Position numbers and translations under genes: made by a program. The notes beneath the pieces are model-generated. The model was not told where the DNA came from and did not search any database. It saw nothing but the letters and a program-made list of their open reading frames with translations. Shown here one piece after another: positions 37,377 through 45,743 of a DNA stretch of 64,000 nucleotides (positions within the stretch are counted from its first letter, which is position 1; the number at the start of each line of letters is the position of its first letter). The DNA is from an uncultured Coprococcus sp. (lineage in GTDB: Bacteria; Bacillota_A; Clostridia; Lachnospirales; Lachnospiraceae): the NCBI GenBank assembly GCA_900767685.1, contig CAAGAB010000348.1, positions 5,496-69,495 of the forward strand, read 5' to 3'.

Positions 37377-39062
37377 CTATCTGATATTTTTCATAGTATT
37401 TACTCTGCTTCCATAACCTACCGCATAAAGCCATGCCGTTACATTCTCCATGTTTAAAAGTCTGTCTATTTCTGCTACAGACTTACCCGAAATATAATCT
37501 ATAAATTCATTTACAGAATTTATTTTACCATCGTCCAGACTTAAACTCTTGTTCTGAACTATAGAATAACATAAAGCCTTTATACCCATGAAGTCTCTAC
37601 CACCGGACGACTTTATCAGCTGCTCTATCTTATCTACAATCCTCACTTCCGCATTTCTCTGTCTGAGGTAATATACAAATATTCCTGTTGTTATAAACTC
37701 CATTGCCATCTTGTCAGAATATGTATCTATTTTATTTAACAGATCAGCAACTCCAGTGAAAGAACTGTTCTTATAATATATCTCTTCTGTATTCTCAACC
37801 ATATACAGCAGTCTGAACACTGCATCGTCATCATCATACACCTTTACGAGATTATTTACCTTCTCCGCCATCTCTGCATCAAACTGGCTGACAAAATCCG
37901 TAGTATCTCTTCTTCGAACTATTGTTTTTGCCTGCGTCCAGTTTTTTCTTATAGCCTCAGCAAGCTGATGCAGCGTTTGTACCGTCTGTACTCTGTCATC
38001 AAATTTTCCAAATACCAAAGGCTGTATCTGCTGAGTTCTTTTTCTTTTTGCTCTTGACGTTCTGACTTTCCTGTCAAGGAATTCACCATCACACCATTTC
38101 TTTACTTCTTTATAGCCCCAGCGCTGCTGTTCGTCTTTATTTATAAGCCCTGCTATAAGCGTCTGTAATCTTATGTCTATGTCATTTGGAACTCGAAGCC
38201 CCTTATCCCATGCCATTGCAATCTCACTTACCGACATATTGGCAAGCAGAGAATGTCCAGTTGCAAGCCTGACAAGCACAAGCCCAAACGAGCCATAATC
38301 AAATGCCGGTGATAAAGCTGCTGTGTCGTACAGCGTGGCAACTGGCGGCGAGTACTCCGGTGTTCCCCTTGCCACATCTATGAATTTTCCATCGCTGTTA
38401 GCAAACTCACAAAGGCCAAAATCTCCAATTATAACCCGGTCGTCGTCATTGCTGCAAAAGAGATTTACAGGCTTTATATCACAATGAATTATTCCATTTT
38501 TATGCAGTTCATGAAGTCCCTCATTGATGGAGGGAACAACAATTTTACAGATATATGAAGCTGTACACTTTTTCTTTTCTTCAAGCGTCCCAAGAACATA
38601 GTACTCATACACTTCAAAATATTTGTTATCAAATACTCCACTGTCCACGATTCTCGCAAGATTAGGATGATCTTCATTGTTAAAAAAACTTTGTATCTTT
38701 TCAGATGGACTCCAGCCATTGTTGTAAATCTTTATGACATATTCTTTTCCCATCTTCTTTACATAATAAATCTGAGCCTGCATTCCAGCAGTTGTCAAAA
38801 CCCTGTTCACAATATAACTTCCGCCTATATTCATTCCGGGTCTGTATACTGCGGCTGCCCTTGTCGAAATCTGCATCTGTTCAGCGGCTGTTGGAAGTCT
38901 TGTATCTCCTGCATTTCCCGCAACCTCAAATGCTGTTGGAAGCCTTGTTTCTCCCGCACTCTGCTGCATCTCAAATGCCGTCGGAAGCCTTGTTTCTCCT
39001 GCGCCCACTGCTATTTTATTATTATGTTGTCCTGGTAAAAATGTATCACTTGCGTTGATCAT
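37377..39062 (-). CDS. Serine/threonine protein kinase with N-terminal threonine repeats
   Basis: Protein of 561 residues. Residues about 22-60 contain three copies of G-[ED]-T-R-L-P-T-A-[FA]-E. The kinase domain (about 75-330) has the ATP-site Lys in Y-V-I-K-I-Y, the catalytic loop I-I-H-C-D-I-K-P-V-N (about 190-199, HRD as H-C-D), the Mg loop G-D-F-G-L (about 211) and an activation segment A-R-G-T-P-E-Y-S-P-P. The C-terminal 230 residues are helical with no transmembrane segment, so it is a soluble kinase unlike PknB. H-C-D lacks the Arg that makes most kinases depend on activation-loop phosphorylation. It overlaps the radical SAM gene by four bases. Confidence 0.93.
   Translation of the reverse strand: MINASDTFLPGQHNNKIAVGAGETRLPTAFEMQQSAGETRLPTAFEVAGNAGDTRLPTAAEQMQISTRAAAVYRPGMNIGGSYIVNRVLTTAGMQAQIYYVKKMGKEYVIKIYNNGWSPSEKIQSFFNNEDHPNLARIVDSGVFDNKYFEVYEYYVLGTLEEKKKCTASYICKIVVPSINEGLHELHKNGIIHCDIKPVNLFCSNDDDRVIIGDFGLCEFANSDGKFIDVARGTPEYSPPVATLYDTAALSPAFDYGSFGLVLVRLATGHSLLANMSVSEIAMAWDKGLRVPNDIDIRLQTLIAGLINKDEQQRWGYKEVKKWCDGEFLDRKVRTSRAKRKRTQQIQPLVFGKFDDRVQTVQTLHQLAEAIRKNWTQAKTIVRRRDTTDFVSQFDAEMAEKVNNLVKVYDDDDAVFRLLYMVENTEEIYYKNSSFTGVADLLNKIDTYSDKMAMEFITTGIFVYYLRQRNAEVRIVDKIEQLIKSSGGRDFMGIKALCYSIVQNKSLSLDDGKINSVNEFIDYISGKSVAEIDRLLNMENVTAWLYAVGYGSRVNTMKNIR
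38880..39006. repeat. Triple repeat encoding a T-R-L-P-T motif in the kinase
   Basis: Three imperfect direct repeats (core GTTGGAAGCCTTGTTTCTCC on the plus strand and near-copies) encode three copies of the decapeptide described under the kinase. The surrounding sequence is not repeated as strongly, so the decapeptide itself appears selected. Confidence 0.85.
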
Positions 39063-39619
39063 CTTTTTCCTCCTGGCACACCAATTTGAAGCATACTTTC
39101 GCCGTATATGACCATCTGAACTGATCTTTTCTGTTTCGTGATCTGACTCATATCATATTCAGGATCCATGCAAATGTAATTCTGATTCGCTGAACCTCTT
39201 ATCCCCAGCCCATCATCAAGTCCACTTATATACGGTCCGTCAATAAGGACAGAGATATTATTAAAAACATCTTCTATCCTCTGATCATTCATATCTTTTA
39301 ATTCTTTATATGTATACCCGGTGTAAACTATTATATCTTTGCTTATCTCTCTGAGTGCCGTTGTAAGCTCTGCAAGCGCATCAAGCTGATAAAACGGATC
39401 GCCTCCAGAAATTGTAAATCCATCCGGAGTCGGCATCTTTTTCTGTATAAATCTGACTATTTCTGCAACTTCAACCGCATTACCATACTCAAGGCTTCGG
39501 AGTTCATCACTCACACAGCCCTCACATTTTCTAGGGCATCCCGTAGTCCAGATCACGCATCTTTTTCCCGATCCAAGTGTTGTAACCGGATAATATAATC
39601 TTGCTATATGTATCTTCAT
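39059..39619 (-). CDS. Radical SAM protein, NrdG-like activase
   Basis: Protein of 186 residues, the size of anaerobic ribonucleotide reductase activase. The 4Fe-4S site is C-P-R-K-C-E-G-C (C-x3-C-x2-C, residues about 29-36). F-T-I-S-G-G-D-P-F-Y follows, and then V-Y-T-G-Y-T-Y-K-E-L as in NrdG. No ribonucleotide reductase gene is nearby; instead it lies in the kinase operon and overlaps the kinase start. It may activate a glycyl-radical enzyme elsewhere or modify a component of this system. Fold confidence is high; the substrate is unknown. Confidence 0.88.
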   Translation of the reverse strand: MKIHIARLYYPVTTLGSGKRCVIWTTGCPRKCEGCVSDELRSLEYGNAVEVAEIVRFIQKKMPTPDGFTISGGDPFYQLDALAELTTALREISKDIIVYTGYTYKELKDMNDQRIEDVFNNISVLIDGPYISGLDDGLGIRGSANQNYICMDPEYDMSQITKQKRSVQMVIYGESMLQIGVPGGKR

Positions 39620-39679
39620 TTTTTATTTCGTTTTCTGTTTCATTTATTATCTCATTTTTTATTTTCTATTGCTTTTTTC

Positions 39680-40729
39680 CTATTTCTTCGGCTTTTTTAA
39701 ATGGAATTCGCATACCTGTTCCCTGCCTATAAGTTTTTCTCCACATATAAGGCACTTATGGTTTTGCCTGTTATAGAGCATAGCACATCCTGCATCCCAC
39801 TGATTTAGCAACCCTGTAAATTTTACCGGACTGACAATACACGGAGCGCCGCAAGCCATAGCAGACAGAACTTCTGGCAAAAACGGTGCCCTTTTCCATA
39901 ACAGGTCCTCATTAGGATTCAGAAATTTTGCCCCTACTCCGGTAGCTAATAGTTTCAGACTCTCCAGAGGTTTTGTCGAAACGATATTGCCTATTCCCAG
40001 ATATATCGGGATTCCCAGATCCAAACTCGCCGCTCTTCTCGGACTTCCATAAAGAAATGGTGACATCTCTCTGTATTCGTCTGCCAGCACCCACTTCTTA
40101 TACTCATCTGTTGATATATATCTGAGTACATACTCATACGGGGAAAACAGGTAACTTGTCCTCGGAGGTCTTCTATATATCATCCACGCAGGCTTATTGT
40201 ATTCAAGCTTCAACAAAGCTGGTATGAATGACGTATTCACTCTGTTTAGCTTTTCAGTGAAATTATAATTATCAGACCAGTTCAATCCATCCAAGCCCTT
40301 ATAACCTGTCATCACAGCGATTATGTATGTGCATGCAGCCGCAATACACGTCAGAAACTGGTTATTCGCATCCAGATCACTTTTAGGTACTATATTGATA
40401 TCCGTCACAAATGTTCCTGGGTAATCAAGTAGCTTTTCATTTTGTGCTATTTCGCTGTTAATAAGCTCGATCAGCTGCTGCGTCTCCTTTAACGTCTGTA
40501 TGATATTCTCTGGATTCTCCGCCATTCTTCGTATGAGATCATTTCCGCGATCTAATATACTGCCGCCAGCCGTTCCCATAAACGAATATGAATCAAGTAT
40601 TCTTTTTAACTTCTGATAATCATCATCTTCCTCCAGAGCCCGGTTGTAAAGAGCTGCCAGCTGTCCCAGCCGATCAGACGATCCATCCTTCAACATATTT
40701 ATCAAATATAAAACTCTTCGTGAATCCAT
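39680..40729 (-). CDS. Hypothetical protein with C-terminal zinc-binding motif
   Basis: Protein of 349 residues. The first 120 residues are helical, the middle is mixed, and the C-terminus carries C-L-I-C-G then C-E-F-H (about 325-345), a likely zinc knuckle. There is no membrane helix apart from a moderately hydrophobic stretch near 128-145 (C-I-A-A-A-C-T-Y-I-I-A-V). It starts five bases after its neighbour and precedes the radical SAM gene by 60 bases. I do not recognise the family. Zinc-binding motifs recur in this operon (FtsK-like, FHA and YARHG proteins). Confidence 0.75.
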   Translation of the reverse strand: MDSRRVLYLINMLKDGSSDRLGQLAALYNRALEEDDDYQKLKRILDSYSFMGTAGGSILDRGNDLIRRMAENPENIIQTLKETQQLIELINSEIAQNEKLLDYPGTFVTDINIVPKSDLDANNQFLTCIAAACTYIIAVMTGYKGLDGLNWSDNYNFTEKLNRVNTSFIPALLKLEYNKPAWMIYRRPPRTSYLFSPYEYVLRYISTDEYKKWVLADEYREMSPFLYGSPRRAASLDLGIPIYLGIGNIVSTKPLESLKLLATGVGAKFLNPNEDLLWKRAPFLPEVLSAMACGAPCIVSPVKFTGLLNQWDAGCAMLYNRQNHKCLICGEKLIGREQVCEFHLKKPKK

Positions 40730-40733
40730 ATCT

Positions 40734-41195
40734 CTACCTGCTTTTTACACTTAGTGAATCTTCCAATTTTTTTATTATATCCATATCGGGTTTATCCGAG
40801 TATGCCACCGCTGCTATAAGCAGTCTCGCCATAGAATTATATATGATATTGTTTTCATCCGCTTTGAGTGCATTGATCACGAGGGGAGCCGCTTTAGCCC
40901 AGTCATCATTACCTATCCGCGATTTTATCCCAGCTACAGCATCATTATATTTAGAGTTCAGACCATTTATCTCACCCGATGGAACCTCAGTTACAGCCGG
41001 CATACCAAGCTGGTCTGCACCAGGTGCTTCTTTCAGCTTATTTCTTCTTTTTTCTGCCATATTTCTGACATTTTCATCGTCGGAATATCGAAAAATCTCC
41101 CGGTAACACTCGTCAAGGAAATAACACTTCTGCTCAAGAACTGATTTGTCACAGTCCTGTTTTGCTCCCAGCATCGTATTTATATCATTATCCAT
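40734..41195 (-). CDS. Hypothetical helical protein
   Basis: Protein of 153 residues from ATG 41195 (MDNDINTMLGAKQDC), chosen because GGAG stands six bases before it; an ATG four codons upstream is also possible. It is helical and charged, with a C-terminal pair of helices reminiscent of a TPR-like repeat (A-A-P-L-V-I-N-A-L-K-A-D-E-N-N). No membrane segment is present. Five bases separate it from the next gene, so it is probably co-translated with it. The function is unknown. Confidence 0.7.
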   Translation of the reverse strand: MDNDINTMLGAKQDCDKSVLEQKCYFLDECYREIFRYSDDENVRNMAEKRRNKLKEAPGADQLGMPAVTEVPSGEINGLNSKYNDAVAGIKSRIGNDDWAKAAPLVINALKADENNIIYNSMARLLIAAVAYSDKPDMDIIKKLEDSLSVKSR

Positions 41196-41254
41196 AACTT
41201 TCTCCATTTTTCACTTTTCTATGAAAAAAACTATTTACCACCTGCAAGCGTCAA

Positions 41255-41620
41255 TTACAGATTATCCAATTGTCGTTCAACATCATTCTCCAGGGCTTTG
41301 CGTCCATTTGCACAGTACTCTCTGAAACTAAGGCCACAATTATACTCAAAAAATAGCATTACAACTATCGTGAGGATAGAAAAGAAGTAATGTCCTGTAT
41401 ACCATAATCCAATAGCAAAGACTGCAAATATAGCGGTAACAACAAGTTTTATATTTCTGATCAGCCTTCTTTGCGCCTCAAACGCCTCGTCAATATCCAT
41501 AACATGTCTTCGCTCATTCTGTAAATCCTGCCTTGCCTCACTTCCAAAGGCATCGATCTGCTGTACGATATTTTTTTTCTGCTGCTCCAGCTCTGCTCTT
41601 CTCTCATCTGATTTTTCCAA
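41255..41620 (-). CDS. Small membrane protein with coiled-coil N-terminus
   Basis: Protein of 121 residues. Residues 1-55 are a charged coiled coil (E-R-R-A-E-L-E-Q-Q-K-K-N-I-V). Two hydrophobic helices follow at about 57-75 and 78-95, then a polar tail. The start is TTG at 41620, eight bases after AGGAGG, just after the FtsK-like gene stop. A small two-helix membrane protein next to an FtsK/EssC-like ATPase could be its membrane anchor, since the ATPase itself shows no transmembrane helix. This is inference from position. Confidence 0.75.
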   Translation of the reverse strand: MEKSDERRAELEQQKKNIVQQIDAFGSEARQDLQNERRHVMDIDEAFEAQRRLIRNIKLVVTAIFAVFAIGLWYTGHYFFSILTIVVMLFFEYNCGLSFREYCANGRKALENDVERQLDNL

Positions 41621-41632
41621 CTCTGATACCTC

Positions 41633-44600
41633 CTATTCTTCTGTCGTTTCTGCATAGACATCTGCAAACTCATCAATCCATACCTTTGCCGGTATAGCGT
41701 ATGGTCTGAAATGCTTATTCTTTATATCCTGAACAATATTTATGTAAACTGCCGTAGACTCATTGAGACTTCCACGATCCTCCTCCGATACAACGTTATA
41801 CATATCCTCGGCTGGAAGATCAAATGCGACTCTGAGATCAAAGAATCCGTCATATCTGTCACCAAGAATTCTCTTTGTTGAAGATGGCTGCTCGCCCCAT
41901 ATGATCGAATGTATTCCTAACTCTGGACCGTATTTGAAAATTGTATTCAGTTTTTCAACAGTTGTAATGCTCTGTTCTTCCTCATCATACATTCTGTTAA
42001 TTGTAATACTCTTCGCCCTGTTGATACCAAACAGCATGAGAAATATCGGCTTTTCATTTACAGCATTTCTCTGCTTTCTGTCTGCCGCGATTCTGTATAC
42101 ACTGTCAATCAGTTTCTCAAGCTGTGCAAGACTAACAACTGTTACCTGATCTGGAAGCACCTCCTGAAGATACTGAAGGCTGCATGTATCATCTCTCAGC
42201 TCCTGTCCTGACATATCAGCAATATATACAGATGTGCTGGTTGCGTCGTTATCTGTAAAGAGCTCATCATACAACACGCTCATCACTGAAAATTCAAATA
42301 TACTCATCGCCTTTTTCTCATTCTTACCAACTACAAGGAGATTGTTGCCACGCTCCCTCTCGATATTAACCGTAAAGTCAATATTCTTTCCAAAGCCCTG
42401 TCCCATCTGTATGCCATAGGAAGTCTTTGTTTTGCCGATCTTCTCCAGTTTCTCATCAAATCCATATCTTATAAGCTGATTAAATTTGTTATTGATATTG
42501 TCTTCAGCATTTGTGAGAAGGATTCTTGTAGTGCAGTCCTTAAACTTGTCTGCTATTACACTGTTCGTATAATACTCATCCATTTTCTTGAGAAGGTTTA
42601 ATCTGTCATCCTTGTTCATATATGCGACCTGGAAGAATGTATTTGCCGATTCAACACCGCCGCTTCTGTTGTATATAGCGCTTCCTGCAGGCTGGTTCTG
42701 AAGAGTTCTTACGCCCTGGTTATCCGCATTGAGTATAGATGCCGCGCTCTCCTCTGATCCCTTGACAGCTATTCTGACTGCCATCTGGCTAAAGTATGAC
42801 TGAAGTCCCTGACAATGCGCAAAATCCTGACATGCAAGAATAAGATGAATTCCAAGTGCTCTTCCCTGCGTTACCAGTTTCCCTATAGCTGACAGACACC
42901 CCTTTGTTATCGCATCTTCGTTTCCTCTCGATCTGAAAAGCTCCTGTACCTCATCAAATATGAGAAGTATCTTTGGTACTTTTTTCACATTTGGAATATC
43001 GTTGTAATCATTTATATCTTCGACCTCTTCTCTTGAGAAAATGTCGGCTCTGTTCTCAAGCTCATTGCAAAGTTCCTGGAGTATTGTATAGCCAAATTCT
43101 CTCTCGCTATCGATAGCCACAACCCTGAGAGAAGGAAGCCTGTACTTCGTGTATGGTTTAAATGCAACACCCTCTTTGAAGTCAACCAAATACATCTGGA
43201 CATCCTCTGGTGAATACTGAAGCAGAGTACTCATAATGAGCGTATGCATCAGGGTTGTCTTACCTGCTCCTGTCTGTCCTGCAATAAGAACATGATGTTC
43301 GGTGCTTCCACCGCCACGACCAAGCACCATGCTGACAACTGTATCTGCGCCTTTTATTCCGATAGGCACTGCGATCTCATGATCATTTCCGGTAAACCAG
43401 TTGTTACTGTCCTCTATATCATACCGCATCATATCTTCAAAGCGCTCAATCTTTGTCGTGCAATGATCTATGTTATTCTTTATTATATTTATTATCTTAT
43501 CATTATTAGTCAATATATCTGACATCGAATCAAGTCTGAGATAAACCTGTGAATTTTCAAATCTGAGTTTTTCTCCTTCTGCATTGGTGATTACAAGGTT
43601 TGATACTATCTCCTGATACAGAGACTCATTTCTCTCTCTGAACTTGACAAGCTCTTTATTATTTGCCCAGATCAGCACACACACGCCGAGAGAAGCACTG
43701 TTTCTCACTATAGCCTGGAGATCCTTCAGCGCTCCGTTGGTAAATCCCACAGGGAAATCTGTGATCGCAAGGATCTTCACTGCCTCCTTCTGGAATCTGC
43801 TTGCCCTGTCACCATTATAAGACTGGTTGAGTGTTTCCATCCTGAGCCTTAAAGTTGCAATGGCACGCTCTATGTCAGACTCCTTGCTCCATATCTTTGT
43901 ATCGATTATTCTCTCATTTGTTATACCTGCAAGCTTAGGTATTCCCTGGAAACTTGTTCCCATCTCTAGTGGATCTATCATCGTTGCTTCAAGCCGTCCC
44001 GCCGGGAAATACATGAACATCTTTAATAACAGAGGCTGTATCTTGTCTCTGATCAGTGTTCTATCCTCTTCATCATATGTAACAAACATTGAAATTCCAT
44101 CGAGCAGCCGCTGGCAATATGGAAGCGCCACTGTAAATGCATTTTCATCTTTGTTTATAATATCAAGTGTCTGCTGTTCAACGATATGGGCAATGCTAAT
44201 GTGATCCACATCCACTGACGTATCTATATCTATACACATTGTTCCAAGATTGATGTACTCCGGCAGACGCTTTGGAGATTCATAGTTTATCTCATCCAGC
44301 TTAGATGACTTAACCAGACTTACATAGCTCGCTATGTCACTCTTTGAAAATCCCTGTGCTATATCATCTGCACTGCTTCTCTTTAACTCTTCCACATAAT
44401 CTGCAAATTTCTGCTCTATCTGTGTGCTGCTTCTATCATATTCTACCTGGGCATCGTTTAACTTATCATTAAACTTTTCAGTGATCAGTGCGCTGTCCAC
44501 CTTAGCCAGCTGCTGCATGAGCTGAAGTTGCTGCCGTAATTTATTCTTTGCAGCATTCTGATCCCGCTCCACTCTGTATTGGTATACTCCCGCCTCTTTC

Positions 44601-45439
44601 CTTGCAATACCAAAATTCTGAGGTATCGCTTCTACATAATACCTTCCGATTTCAGCTATCTTGTCTGCTTTTACAATATTGCCTCTGATGCTCTGTATTC
44701 TGGCATTATGTACGGTTTTGCTTTCCTGCATCGTCTTATTGTACTCTTCCTGGATATTCTTTTTCTGGCTTTCAAATCCAGCTCTCAGACGTTCCTTTTC
44801 ATTTGCAATGCTGTTTCGCTCATTGTACATATCCAGTATGTAGGTGTTTATAAATTTCTGAAGACTAAATACCGCTTTTCTTGCAGCTTCATGTCCAATT
44901 GGCATTTCATGCCAGTGCTGCCAGGAGTTGCCGCTCTGTATATCTGAAACTGCTTCATCAAACATTCCGCCTGTCACATCAGCTGCAACCTCGTACGTGT
45001 CCTTCCCCTGGTTCTCGACTTCCCCATCCATATCAGCTATATCGGTTGAAGCCTCGTATGTTTCTGTTATATTTTCATCCTGCGCAACTGACTGTTCTTT
45101 TTCTGCGATATCAGGTTCACCACTTACACGAACATGTGGATATCCCTGCTGGTCATACCCTGCTATCGTAACATTTATCTTTTTTCCAAGTGTCATATCT
45201 GCGGGTATCTGTCCGCCATCAAATTCCAGTACTCCCCATGCATTATTAGAAAACTGGACCAGCATAGAGCTAGCCGTATAGGGTCTGGCTATAACACACG
45301 GATAAACCGCTGTATTTGCCCCACTATTTCCCGATGTCTGTGATGTTCCCTCAAATCTAAGATCTGCAGAACCACACATTGGGCAATTGTGGACTTCCCC
45401 TTCGCCTGTATATCCACATACATTACAAGTATATTTCAT
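41633..45439 (-). CDS. Zinc-ribbon FtsK/SpoIIIE-family ATPase with three ATPase modules
   Basis: Protein of 1268 residues. It starts with a rubredoxin-like zinc ribbon (C-N-V-C-G-Y then C-P-M-C-G, residues 5-24) and a small beta domain, then a long coiled coil (about 190-370). Three FtsK-like modules follow. The first (about 470-640) has no P-loop. The second (about 690-960) has Walker A G-Q-T-G-A-G-K-T (about 719-726) and Walker B I-L-L-I-F-D-E-V-Q-E. The third (about 1010-1260) has a decayed P-loop (V-V-G-K-N-E-K-K-A). This triple arrangement is that of EssC/EccC, the motor of type VII secretion, but transmembrane helices and FHA domains are missing. It is probably the motor of the system. 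Confidence 0.9.
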   Translation of the reverse strand: MKYTCNVCGYTGEGEVHNCPMCGSADLRFEGTSQTSGNSGANTAVYPCVIARPYTASSMLVQFSNNAWGVLEFDGGQIPADMTLGKKINVTIAGYDQQGYPHVRVSGEPDIAEKEQSVAQDENITETYEASTDIADMDGEVENQGKDTYEVAADVTGGMFDEAVSDIQSGNSWQHWHEMPIGHEAARKAVFSLQKFINTYILDMYNERNSIANEKERLRAGFESQKKNIQEEYNKTMQESKTVHNARIQSIRGNIVKADKIAEIGRYYVEAIPQNFGIARKEAGVYQYRVERDQNAAKNKLRQQLQLMQQLAKVDSALITEKFNDKLNDAQVEYDRSSTQIEQKFADYVEELKRSSADDIAQGFSKSDIASYVSLVKSSKLDEINYESPKRLPEYINLGTMCIDIDTSVDVDHISIAHIVEQQTLDIINKDENAFTVALPYCQRLLDGISMFVTYDEEDRTLIRDKIQPLLLKMFMYFPAGRLEATMIDPLEMGTSFQGIPKLAGITNERIIDTKIWSKESDIERAIATLRLRMETLNQSYNGDRASRFQKEAVKILAITDFPVGFTNGALKDLQAIVRNSASLGVCVLIWANNKELVKFRERNESLYQEIVSNLVITNAEGEKLRFENSQVYLRLDSMSDILTNNDKIINIIKNNIDHCTTKIERFEDMMRYDIEDSNNWFTGNDHEIAVPIGIKGADTVVSMVLGRGGGSTEHHVLIAGQTGAGKTTLMHTLIMSTLLQYSPEDVQMYLVDFKEGVAFKPYTKYRLPSLRVVAIDSEREFGYTILQELCNELENRADIFSREEVEDINDYNDIPNVKKVPKILLIFDEVQELFRSRGNEDAITKGCLSAIGKLVTQGRALGIHLILACQDFAHCQGLQSYFSQMAVRIAVKGSEESAASILNADNQGVRTLQNQPAGSAIYNRSGGVESANTFFQVAYMNKDDRLNLLKKMDEYYTNSVIADKFKDCTTRILLTNAEDNINNKFNQLIRYGFDEKLEKIGKTKTSYGIQMGQGFGKNIDFTVNIERERGNNLLVVGKNEKKAMSIFEFSVMSVLYDELFTDNDATSTSVYIADMSGQELRDDTCSLQYLQEVLPDQVTVVSLAQLEKLIDSVYRIAADRKQRNAVNEKPIFLMLFGINRAKSITINRMYDEEEQSITTVEKLNTIFKYGPELGIHSIIWGEQPSSTKRILGDRYDGFFDLRVAFDLPAEDMYNVVSEEDRGSLNESTAVYINIVQDIKNKHFRPYAIPAKVWIDEFADVYAETTEE

Positions 45440-45461
45440 TTATCTGTGCCTCCTTCATTTT

Positions 45462-45533
45462 TATCTGCTGTCATTTTTGCTATATTTTTTGTCAAATTCC
45501 AAAGGCATACGGATATCCGTTTGTCTTTGAGTC
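45462..45533 (-). pseudogene. Degenerate duplicate of the adjacent 51-residue gene
   Basis: The minus strand repeats about 70 bases of the 51-residue gene just upstream: D-S-K-T-N-G-Y-P-Y-A-F corresponds to D-S-K-A-D-G-L-P-Y-A-L. An extra T then shifts the frame (the next residues in the intact copy are E-F-D-E-K-Y-S-K-M-T). The relic has no start codon and runs into the ribosome-binding site of the FtsK-like gene. Confidence 0.75.
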
Positions 45534-45542
45534 AAGGCTTTC

Positions 45543-45698
45543 CTACTGTTTATCATCCGGTATTATCCTGTCAAAAAATTCAACTATTTCTCTCGCCTTA
45601 AGTTTTTCCTCATCTGTCATTTTGCTGTATTTTTCGTCAAACTCCAATGCATACGGAAGTCCGTCTGCCTTTGAGTCAAATCTGCTATTATTATCCAT
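45543..45698 (-). CDS. Small acidic protein, candidate immunity or chaperone for the toxin
   Basis: A 51-codon frame starts at ATG 45698 after AAAGGAG and ends with TAG at 45543. The protein runs from MDNNSRFDSK to the C-terminal FFDRIIPDDKQ and is acidic and probably helical. It is supported as a real gene by the ribosome-binding site, by its position 45 bases after the ADP-ribosyltransferase stop and by a diverged tandem copy after it. Small genes right behind a polymorphic toxin gene are often immunity genes, and tandem immunity copies are common, so that is my best guess. No homologue is recognised. Confidence 0.65.
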   Translation of the reverse strand: MDNNSRFDSKADGLPYALEFDEKYSKMTDEEKLKAREIVEFFDRIIPDDKQ

Positions 45699-45743
45699 AC
45701 ATCAAGTACTCCTTTCACACGATAATTTATTTAAAATTTCTTT

